Shown here: positions 1 to 6,286 of the stretch, piece after piece | Numbering within the stretch: the first letter of the stretch is position 1 | Layout: each line of letters opens with the position of its first letter | Source of the DNA: Dehalococcoidia bacterium | GTDB lineage: Bacteria > Chloroflexota > Dehalococcoidia > GIF9 > AB-539-J10 | Length of the DNA stretch: 12,446 nucleotides | Assembly (NCBI GenBank): GCA_030589825.1 | Contig: JAUUZT010000007.1 | Location: 1-12,446, forward strand | Direction: 5' to 3' | Translations under genes and position numbers: made by a program | Notes under the pieces: model-generated | The model's database searches: none | What the model saw: only the letters and a program-made list of their open reading frames with translations | What the model was told of the DNA's origin: nothing

Positions 1-73
1 AGAACCCGGAGATGAAACTTGCGGGTCAATTTGATGACATTCCTGTCTTGTTGGGCTAGAGATATCTAGCCTG

Positions 74-601
74 TTACAATTTTCTACTCTTAGTATAGAT
101 TAACCAGGCTTTATCCATGGTGTCCTTGCGGGTCTGCCATGACTGTGTAATGCTTTCCTCGCAGACCTTACTAGCCTGCGCTATACTTTCATTATAAACC
201 TTCTTAGATTGTAGTTCAGCTTCAATACGGTTCTTGGTTGCTTGGGCGATGCTTTCCTCGTATACCTTTTTAATCTGTTGTTCGCTTTCCTCTCGAATTT
301 TTACTGATTGGTCCAGGTATTCCGCATATATTCTTTTAGCTTGTGTTTCAGTGTTCTTATAAGCATCTTCGACTTGCTGCTCGTTTTCCTTGTATGCATT
401 TGCTACTTGTTGCTCTGCTTCTATATAAGCTGTATAGGCAGATACGGCTTGCTGTTGAATATGGTCGAGAGAACTCGCTAGCTGCTCATTTTTTGCAGGA
501 GGAGTACTTGGTTCTTGCTCTTCGCTCTGCTTTACTTCAGGTTCAACCTGTCTCTTCTTGATTTCTTTGCTACGTACAAAACCTTGTTCTTTTTGTTCCA
601 C
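74..601 (-). CDS. Hendecad-repeat coiled-coil protein, unknown function
   Basis: I do not recognise a named family. The 175-residue product has a charged, Pro-containing N-terminus (about 1-45) and then a long helix. Residues 61-170 divide exactly into ten consecutive 11-residue units with no gap. Unit position 5 is Gln in nine of ten (Q65, Q76 and so on to Q153; K164 in the last), position 10 is Tyr in six, Arg in three and Cys in one, and positions 6 and 9 are mostly small or aliphatic. A weaker eleventh unit precedes it (50-60). No signal peptide or membrane segment is visible, so it is probably cytoplasmic or peripherally membrane-bound. Hendecads normally form near-straight or right-handed coiled coils, and 11-residue repeats also occur in lipid-binding helices. 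The start is GTG, chosen because a strong ribosome site lies 10 nt upstream. It lies 174 bp downstream of, and on the same strand as, another repeat-protein gene. A weak promoter-like pair (TTGAAC, 17 nt, TAATAT at 745-773) lies in that gap. Confidence 0.8.
   Translation of the reverse strand: MEQKEQGFVRSKEIKKRQVEPEVKQSEEQEPSTPPAKNEQLASSLDHIQQQAVSAYTAYIEAEQQVANAYKENEQQVEDAYKNTETQAKRIYAEYLDQSVKIREESEQQIKKVYEESIAQATKNRIEAELQSKKVYNESIAQASKVCEESITQSWQTRKDTMDKAWLIYTKSRKL
92..421 (-). repeat. Ten tandem 33-bp (11-residue) coding repeats
   Basis: This stretch encodes residues 61-170 of the 175-residue protein as ten contiguous 11-residue units. The periodicity is clear in the protein (Gln at unit position 5, Tyr or Arg at position 10) and diverged at DNA level. 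It is therefore an old internal duplication kept by selection on the helix, not a recent satellite. Confidence 0.8.
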
Positions 602-610
602 CAGAATGTT

Positions 611-618
611 ACCTCCCT
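611..618 (-). promoter_or_regulatory. Ribosome binding site fixing a GTG start
   Basis: On the minus strand this reads AGGGAGGT, with its GGAGG core ending 10 nt before the GTG at 601-599. No in-frame ATG is comparably placed. This supports the GTG start of the hendecad-repeat gene. Confidence 0.6.
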
Positions 619-775
619 AACTTTGTAATGTTGGCATTATCTTATTTCCTGTTGATTAGCCTCATAGAAAATAAATCTCTACTTCAATTACTTTAACATG
701 TTTTGGTTAAGAATTTCCATACAATTGTTATGAAAATTAACCATATATTATTAATGTTCTTGTCTGTGTTCAATT

Positions 776-2506
776 TTATTCATTTTCTATTGGGTCTTCT
801 TCTCTCTGCTTTGATTTATCGGTAGTATACATATTTGACAGGAAATTTAAGCGTGATTTTATGTCTTTACTATCTTTTTTTGGTTCCTTCTTCGCCTGTT
901 CGTTGGCTTGAGTTTTGTGTATTAATCCATCAAGAGACATAACCGGTGGCGATTTGGAATCTTTTCTAATAGATTCTCCTTTTAAAGCAGGAGTTTCCTT
1001 GATTCTGTTAATGGCTTTTTCAAATGCTATGCTAGCCTCCAGTTCTTCTGCATCTCCAGTTGTTGAAGTCTTTTCTCCTGTAGACTCGATGTTGAGGGTG
1101 CCCATCTTTTCAGCACTTTTGATAGCATTTTCAAATATTCGTATTGATGCCCTAACAGTTTTTTGAGCGGACTTGCTTGTCTCATCGTTTTTATTTGTCA
1201 CTTCTTCGAATGATCGCATTGATACTATTACTGCCTCGCGTGCAGTTCTGACAGATTCCTTGGTATATTGCTTAGCAGACTCACATATTTTTTGCATCTC
1301 ATTTAATGCCTCTTGCATAACCCTCTCTGATTCCTTGGCGGCCAGTTTGGCCATCTGAGTTATCTCTTCAGCTCTATATATAGCTTCTTTGGAAGCTTCC
1401 TTCGATTGTGTAGAAGCAAATCTTGAAGCCTCGCCTATTTCTCCCGTTTTACGTATGGCTTCTTCAGAAGCTTTTCTTGACTCTTCGGCGATTTGTCTGC
1501 TTCCCTTACTTGTTTCATCAGCTCTATGTATGGCTTCTTGAGAGACTTTACGGGCATTTGCGGCAGCTTCTATAGCAGATTTAAGAGATGTTTCGGATTG
1601 AATACTGGTCTCCTTAGCAATATTAATCGATTCCTCAGCTATTTTTCGTGCTGCCTTACTTTCCTTTTCAGTCTTTGCAATAGCTTCATGGAATGATTCT
1701 TTTGATTTGTTGATAGCTTCTTTATTTGTCTGGATTATCTTGTCTGCTCTAGCCATAGCTAGTTGAGAAGTTCTGGCAGCTTCCTCTATGATTTTCTGAG
1801 CAGAATTGTGTATTTTTTCTGCCTTGGTTATAGCTTCTTCATATGATCTGGCTAGAGTTTCAGCATCTTTTTTTACTGAGTTAGTAATACTGTCTGCTCT
1901 TTTGATTGCTTTTTGAGACAGGTTTTTTGCTTCTTCTGCAGCTAATTTAGTGGTTTTACCTGTTTCGTAAGCCAGGTTCATTGCTTCGCTAGAGATGTTT
2001 GCCGATTTCTCTGCAGATTCCAGTGATTCTTGCGCTATGTTTTCCATGCGGCGTATACGCTCTAGAGATGTCCTTATTGATATTTCATTTGACTCTCTAG
2101 CAGCCTTAACCGCTGCTTCAGTTGTGCTAATTGCTTGTTCAAAATCTCTCACTGCTGCTTCAGCTCTATTCAGTGATTCTCTAGATGTTTTCTTTAACTC
2201 TTCCGCTGCTTGTTCCGTTGCTTGTATTACCTTCTCAGAACGACTGGTAATATCTTGAGAGTTTTTTTCTGATATCTTGATAGCTTTCTGTGCAGTTTTT
2301 ATTAGTTTGTCTGCCTTACTTGCTGCCTCCAGAGAAGTTTTTTCAGCTTCTAAGGCAGTATCCTGGGCGCTTCGGCTTATTTTCTCAATTCGATTTAGTT
2401 CTTGTTGTGAAGCTATAGCGGATTTTATAGCCGCTTCTCTGGCTGTTTTACTTAATTCCTCAGCTTTGGCTACTGCCTCTTCAAATGTTCCTTTGTTATA
2501 GTCCAT
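776..2506 (-). CDS. Long 25-residue-repeat coiled-coil protein, unknown function
   Basis: This 576-residue protein is Ala/Glu/Ser/Lys-rich, and I recognise no named family. Residues 9-468 are almost entirely a 25-residue repeat of the type [EQ]EAI.[KR]A[ED].[IT] followed by about 15 further residues, usually ending in Ser. Unit starts are 9, 34, 59, 84, 109, 148, 173, 198, 223, 248, 273, 298, 323, 348, 373, 398 and 434, with a partial unit at 459. The unit at 109 carries an extra 14 residues (119-132), and 11 extra residues (423-433) precede the unit at 434. Twenty-five residues equal two heptads plus one hendecad (seven helical turns), so this predicts a very long, nearly straight coiled coil. 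The last 108 residues are charged and probably mostly disordered (Lys/Glu-rich, SPP at 519-521). There is no signal peptide, membrane span or Trp, and only one Cys. The ATG at 2506 has a weak ribosome site. It lies downstream of tRNA-Ala and upstream of the hendecad-repeat gene. Confidence 0.85.
   Translation of the reverse strand: MDYNKGTFEEAVAKAEELSKTAREAAIKSAIASQQELNRIEKISRSAQDTALEAEKTSLEAASKADKLIKTAQKAIKISEKNSQDITSRSEKVIQATEQAAEELKKTSRESLNRAEAAVRDFEQAISTTEAAVKAARESNEISIRTSLERIRRMENIAQESLESAEKSANISSEAMNLAYETGKTTKLAAEEAKNLSQKAIKRADSITNSVKKDAETLARSYEEAITKAEKIHNSAQKIIEEAARTSQLAMARADKIIQTNKEAINKSKESFHEAIAKTEKESKAARKIAEESINIAKETSIQSETSLKSAIEAAANARKVSQEAIHRADETSKGSRQIAEESRKASEEAIRKTGEIGEASRFASTQSKEASKEAIYRAEEITQMAKLAAKESERVMQEALNEMQKICESAKQYTKESVRTAREAVIVSMRSFEEVTNKNDETSKSAQKTVRASIRIFENAIKSAEKMGTLNIESTGEKTSTTGDAEELEASIAFEKAINRIKETPALKGESIRKDSKSPPVMSLDGLIHKTQANEQAKKEPKKDSKDIKSRLNFLSNMYTTDKSKQREEDPIENE
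1103..2482 (-). repeat. About seventeen tandem 75-bp (25-residue) coding repeats
   Basis: This block encodes residues 9-468 of the 576-residue protein. The units hold a 25-residue frame except for one 14-residue insertion (two heptads) and one 11-residue insertion (one hendecad). The DNA copies are diverged, so the period is best seen after translation. Confidence 0.8.
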
Positions 2507-2515
2507 TATCTCTAA

Positions 2516-2543
2516 CCTATATTTTACTTAAATGTACAGTCAA
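2516..2543 (-). promoter_or_regulatory. Candidate promoter of the 25-residue-repeat gene
   Basis: On the minus strand a TTGACT -35 box (2538-2543), a 16-nt spacer and a TATAGG -10 box (2516-2521) lie just upstream of the ATG at 2506. Initiation here would leave a leader of only a few bases. The surrounding DNA is AT-rich, so a chance match is possible, and the gene may instead be read from farther upstream. Confidence 0.3.
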
Positions 2544-2769
2544 TAGTCGATCAATACAATAGGATTTATCAAGTTTTTCATTTAATTAACTTATTGTATG
2601 CATGGTTGATATATTTTTCAATATGTTGAACTATAAAGGTTGGGATATACGAATGATTTTGTCCGAGACTTATACTTATGATACAGGAAGACAACAAATA
2701 ACTGTAAACAAACTATGGAATCATAAGGAAAATATCAGTTTCGATAACAATGCCAATCGATGATGGGAA

Positions 2770-2845
2770 TGGTGGAGCTGAGGGGATTCGAACCCCTTAC
2801 CTCCTCAATGCCATTGAGGCGCTCTCCCAATTGAGCTACAGCCCC
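2770..2845 (-). tRNA. tRNA-Ala (anticodon GGC)
   Basis: This 76-nt gene folds into a complete cloverleaf on the minus strand. The acceptor stem is GGGGCTG paired with CAGCTCC and contains the G3:U70 wobble pair that is the main alanine identity element. The D arm is GCTC/GAGC. The anticodon stem is CCTCA/TGAGG with loop ATGGCAT, giving anticodon GGC, which reads GCC and GCU. The T arm is AGGGG/CCCCT with loop TTCGAAT. The discriminator base is A73 and the 3' CCA is encoded. It lies 42 nt downstream of the VTT-domain gene on the same strand and may be cotranscribed with it. I see no clear terminator after it. Confidence 0.97.
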
Positions 2846-2887
2846 ATCCCTTAATAGAGTATAGCAACTAATTTCTGAGTGCTCAAC

Positions 2888-3457
2888 TTAGAAACTAAGG
2901 CCAAATAATCCCAAGATAGATCTTAACCCAAGATAACCCAGATAGGCCAGCACCATGTTTTTCAGCGTTCGGCCAGCCCATGTCATAAGAAAGAACTTGG
3001 TAAATTTGAAGCGGGACATACCCATGAAGGCGGCGAAAGGATAGTAGAGGGGGTTTATCAACGAGGCCATAAGGAAGACTGCCTTAGAGCCATGGCGACT
3101 TAGTATATGAGATATCTTGGCACCGAGGGGATTATTCCAACTTCGAAAAAAACCTCTACCGCTGTAACCTGAAAAATAGGCGATAGCGGCACCAATGGCT
3201 TCGCCAATCCCTGCTACTGCTCCTACCATTGCGGGGTGTAACACTCCACCAAGTGTAAATGTAATTATTGGTCCAAAACCAGGAATGACAAATGTGCCAC
3301 TGGCGAGAACGTTGATGAGAAAGCAACCTAGATAACCCCAATTAGCAATTTGTCCTATAAAACTACGATATTGGATGATAAAAATACAAAGGACTATCGT
3401 TATAGCCAGAGACAAACTTCCTATCAGGATTTCTTTCTTAGTCGCATTTACCTGCAT
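2888..3457 (-). CDS. VTT-domain (DedA/TVP38-like) integral membrane protein
   Basis: This 189-residue, very hydrophobic protein probably sits in the cytoplasmic membrane. There is a transmembrane helix at about 9-29, then re-entrant or membrane segments at about 40-75 and 78-96, and two more hydrophobic stretches near 125-147 and 153-186. The VTT (SNARE-associated Golgi) family signature is visible: a Pro-Gly-rich loop at 59-63, then G-x-x-x-G with Glu86 and Gly89, then Gly97-Tyr98-Gly100, and a later N-P-L-Y-Y-P segment (135-140). VTT proteins are linked to lipid scrambling or flipping and envelope homeostasis, but the substrate cannot be read here. The ATG at 3457 lacks a strong ribosome site, with only AGGA about 14 nt upstream. 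It lies 25 nt after clpC on the same strand, so it may be the last protein gene of the heat-shock operon. Confidence 0.8.
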   Translation of the reverse strand: MQVNATKKEILIGSLSLAITIVLCIFIIQYRSFIGQIANWGYLGCFLINVLASGTFVIPGFGPIITFTLGGVLHPAMVGAVAGIGEAIGAAIAYFSGYSGRGFFRSWNNPLGAKISHILSRHGSKAVFLMASLINPLYYPFAAFMGMSRFKFTKFFLMTWAGRTLKNMVLAYLGYLGLRSILGLFGLSF

Positions 3458-3482
3458 GGTTAGGTATTATATCCTGATATTG

Positions 3483-5921
3483 TCATTTGGGGATAGTAGC
3501 GATATCTAAATTATCTCCTTTTGTTTCAATAATAACGTGGTCCCCTTCTTTGAACTCTCCCTGTAGAATTTTGTTTGAAAGTGGATTTTCTATATATCGT
3601 TGAATAGCACGACGTAGAGGGCGAGCTCCATATATTGGATCATATCCCTTTCTTACTAAAAATTCCTTAGCAGCGGTGTTAATAGAAATCGTGATATTTC
3701 GTTCAGCAAGGCGTGTTTCTACCTCATGAATAAGCAACTCCACAATTCTATTCAGGTTCTCTTGAGTGAGGGATTTGAAAATAATAACATCATCTATTCT
3801 GTTAAGTAGTTCAGGGCGGAAGGTCTCTTTTAATGCTTTTTCTACCGCTACCTTTATCTTCTTTTCCTTGGTTTCTTTGTTATTCTGGAAACCAATATTT
3901 GACTGCTGAAATTCCTCGGCACCTAAATTGCTGGTCATAATTACCACAGTATTTTTAAAATCTACTGTTCTGCCATGACCATCTGTAAGCACACCGTCCT
4001 CAAGCAGCTGTAGAAGTATATTGAATACATCAGGATGAGCTTTCTCTATCTCATCGAAGAGGATAACTCGATATGGACGACGTCTTACTATTTCGGTTAG
4101 TTGACCTCCCTCTTCATATCCTACATAGCCCGGTGGCGCTCCAATTAGACGGGATACGGTATGTTTTTCCATATACTCTGACATATCGAGTTTAATCATT
4201 GCCTTTTCATCGTTGAAAAGGAAAAATGCCAGGGCACGAGCTAGCTCTGTCTTGCCTACACCAGTGGGACCAAGAAAGATAAAGCTTCCAATAGGGCGCT
4301 TGGGATCTTTAAGCCCCGCCCTGCCTCGCCGAATAGCATGGGATACTGATATGACAGCTTCATCTTGGTTTACCATTCTCTGGTGTAGATTTTCCTCCAT
4401 GTGTACCAATCTGTCTGTCTCAGTCTCAAGTATTTGGGAACTGGGAATTCCTGTCCACTCGGAGATAAGTTGGGCAACTTCTTCTTCGTCGACATTACCG
4501 TCTATCTTCTTTTCCTGCTGCCATTGAAGTTTTGTTTTGTTGTACTCTTGTTCTTTTTGAGCATACTCTGTTTTGAGTTCAGCTGCTTTTTGATAATCCT
4601 GCCTTTGCGAAGCTGCTTCTTCTTCGTCATGCAAACGCTTCATTTCAAGGTCCAGTTTCTTAACCTCTTCAGGAGCACTTTCCATCTCGATGCGTAGCTT
4701 ACTGGCTGCTTCATCAATGAGGTCGATTGCCTTATCTGGTAGGAATCTATCGGAGATGTAACGCTGACTTAGTTTGGCAGCGGCCACTAATGCGGAATCG
4801 TCTATTTTTACCTTATGATGAGATTCATATCTGGGACGCAACCCCCTCAACATTTCTACAGTTGTCTCTATATTAGGCTCACCAATGAATACAGGCTGAA
4901 AGCGTCTGGCCAAGGCTGCATCTTTTTCGATATGTTTTCGATATTCGTCAAGAGTAGTAGCTCCAATACATTGGAGTTCGCCGCGCGCCAGTGCCGGTTT
5001 TAACATATTGCTGGCATCAATGGCTCCCTCAGCAGCTCCAGCTCCTACTACAGTGTGAAGTTCATCAATAAACAAGATAACTTCTCCCCTTGCCTGGCGA
5101 ATTTCTTCTAAAACTGCCTTGAGCCTTTCCTCAAACTCTCCACGAAATTTGCTTCCTGCTACTAGCGCACCCATATCTAGGGCAATAACTCTTCTATTTT
5201 TAAGTGAGTCAGGAGCGTCTTCAGCAGCAATCTTCTGGGCTAATCCCTCTGCAATAGCTGTTTTACCTACCCCTGCTTCTCCTATGAGCACAGGGTTGTT
5301 CTTGGTACGGCGTGATAGTATTTGTATTACGCGCTTGACTTCTTGTTCTCTGCCAATGACCGGGTCAAGTTTACCTTGACGAGCTAGTCCTGTAAGGTCA
5401 TGGGCATATTTCTCGAGTGAACGATATTTGCTTTCTGCTTGGCGGTCTGTAACACGATGAACACCACGAATTTTTCGAAGAGCCTGGTAGATTTTTTCCT
5501 GATTTATATTGAAGTCAGTTAGGATTTTACAGGACTCTCCTTTGCCTTCGTTTGCTATGGCAATAAACAGATGCTCGGTGCTAATGAGTTCATCTTTAAA
5601 CCTGTCGGCTTCCTGTCGTGCATTTTCCAGTAGTTGAGGTATTCGTTGGGTTGCAAAGATTTGATTTCCTTCATAAGCTACTTTGGGGAAAGAATTCAGA
5701 ATTTCTCCTACGCGACCTTTAATTGCATCAACATTCAGGTCTAACTCTTGTAATAGATCCCTGCTGACACCTTTCTCTTGTTCCAGTAATGCCATTAGGA
5801 TGTGTTCGACGTCCCACTGATTGTGGTGATAGCGGCGAACTAATTCCTGTGACGATGATAATATTTGCTGGGCTTGTTCAGTAAATTTCTCTGGGGTTAT
5901 GTTGCCTATTCCCTTCTCCAT
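3483..5921 (-). CDS. clpC: Clp ATPase (ClpC-type Hsp100 unfoldase)
   Basis: This 812-residue, two-ring AAA+ unfoldase uses ATP to thread proteins. The Clp N-domain occupies about 6-150. D1 has Walker A GEAGVGKT (214-221) and Walker B VILFIDE (281-287), with Arg339-Arg340 near its end. D2 has Walker A GPTGVGKT (551-558), Walker B VILFDE (619-624) and sensor-2 GAR (765-767). The middle domain between D1 and D2 is short (about 418-475) and UVR-like, as in ClpC; ClpB has a middle domain roughly twice as long. D2 also carries an IGF tripeptide (676-678), matching the ClpP-docking loop of ClpA, ClpC and ClpX. Length likewise fits ClpC (about 810) better than ClpB (about 860). I therefore call it ClpC-type, although its position beside hspR and dnaJ is typical of clpB. 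It starts 6 nt after the hspR stop, and its GGAGGGAG ribosome site lies within the hspR 3' end, suggesting translational coupling. Confidence 0.93.
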   Translation of the reverse strand: MEKGIGNITPEKFTEQAQQILSSSQELVRRYHHNQWDVEHILMALLEQEKGVSRDLLQELDLNVDAIKGRVGEILNSFPKVAYEGNQIFATQRIPQLLENARQEADRFKDELISTEHLFIAIANEGKGESCKILTDFNINQEKIYQALRKIRGVHRVTDRQAESKYRSLEKYAHDLTGLARQGKLDPVIGREQEVKRVIQILSRRTKNNPVLIGEAGVGKTAIAEGLAQKIAAEDAPDSLKNRRVIALDMGALVAGSKFRGEFEERLKAVLEEIRQARGEVILFIDELHTVVGAGAAEGAIDASNMLKPALARGELQCIGATTLDEYRKHIEKDAALARRFQPVFIGEPNIETTVEMLRGLRPRYESHHKVKIDDSALVAAAKLSQRYISDRFLPDKAIDLIDEAASKLRIEMESAPEEVKKLDLEMKRLHDEEEAASQRQDYQKAAELKTEYAQKEQEYNKTKLQWQQEKKIDGNVDEEEVAQLISEWTGIPSSQILETETDRLVHMEENLHQRMVNQDEAVISVSHAIRRGRAGLKDPKRPIGSFIFLGPTGVGKTELARALAFFLFNDEKAMIKLDMSEYMEKHTVSRLIGAPPGYVGYEEGGQLTEIVRRRPYRVILFDEIEKAHPDVFNILLQLLEDGVLTDGHGRTVDFKNTVVIMTSNLGAEEFQQSNIGFQNNKETKEKKIKVAVEKALKETFRPELLNRIDDVIIFKSLTQENLNRIVELLIHEVETRLAERNITISINTAAKEFLVRKGYDPIYGARPLRRAIQRYIENPLSNKILQGEFKEGDHVIIETKGDNLDIATIPK

Positions 5922-5927
5922 TCTATG

Positions 5928-6272
5928 TTATTTCTCCCTCCACTCTATGTCAATTTCTTCATTTGCTTCTATACCCATAAGTCGCTCAATATCTCTTTCT
6001 TGTTGTTCTAGCTGATGCTGTAAATCTTCTACTCGCTGCATAAGGTGTAAGGCGACTTCCACTCCAGCCAGATTTACTCCCAGGTCACACATCAGTGTTT
6101 TAATATAGCGCAAGTGGTCTATGTCATCTTGAGAATAAAGACGAATATTACCGCTTGAACGTCTTGGTAGTATTAACTGGAGCTTCTCGAAATAACGTAG
6201 CACATGAGCCTCTGTCCCTAATATTCTTGCAGCTATACTTATTACATATAGTGGCTCTGAATTTGAGTTCAT
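5928..6272 (-). CDS. hspR: HspR, MerR-family heat-shock repressor
   Basis: This 114-residue regulator has a MerR-type winged helix-turn-helix at about 8-77. It begins with the HspR-typical Y-V-I-S-I-A-A (9-15), followed by L-R-Y-F (25-28), L-P-R-R-S-S-G (35-41), R-L-Y-S (44-47) and then G-V-N-L-A-G-V (65-71), a strong HspR signature. Residues 78-108 form a Leu/Gln-rich coil suited to dimerisation. In known systems HspR, often with DnaK as co-repressor, represses dnaK, clpB and hsp20 genes. Here it lies between dnaJ and clpC with gaps of 14 and 6 nt, so it very probably represses its own operon and perhaps the divergent hsp20. The start is ATG, with GAGGT about 7 nt upstream; the nearer upstream ATG (7 nt away) runs into a stop at once. 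Confidence 0.93.
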   Translation of the reverse strand: MNSNSEPLYVISIAARILGTEAHVLRYFEKLQLILPRRSSGNIRLYSQDDIDHLRYIKTLMCDLGVNLAGVEVALHLMQRVEDLQHQLEQQERDIERLMGIEANEEIDIEWREK

Positions 6273-6286
6273 TGCATTACCTCACT

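Noticed and set aside
54..71. Hairpin GGCTAGA-GATA-TCTAGCC as a terminator for the 175-residue gene
   Set aside because: The 7-bp stem is real, but no T-run follows on the minus strand, so a Rho-independent terminator is not supported.
1103..2482. CRISPR array or DNA satellite suggested by the regular repeats
   Set aside because: The 75-bp period is seen in the protein, with diverged DNA copies, an intact reading frame and no identical direct repeats or spacers.
2507..2769. Small gene or structured RNA between tRNA-Ala and the 25-residue-repeat gene
   Set aside because: I see only AT-rich sequence with short weak inverted repeats and no convincing start site with coding potential; only the weak promoter near 2516-2543 is reported.
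4213..4697. Plus-strand open frames inside clpC (and similar frames inside the repeat gene, dnaJ, gpsA and plsY)
   Set aside because: They lie antisense to strongly supported genes, have no family features or ribosome sites, and show the composition expected of shadow frames.
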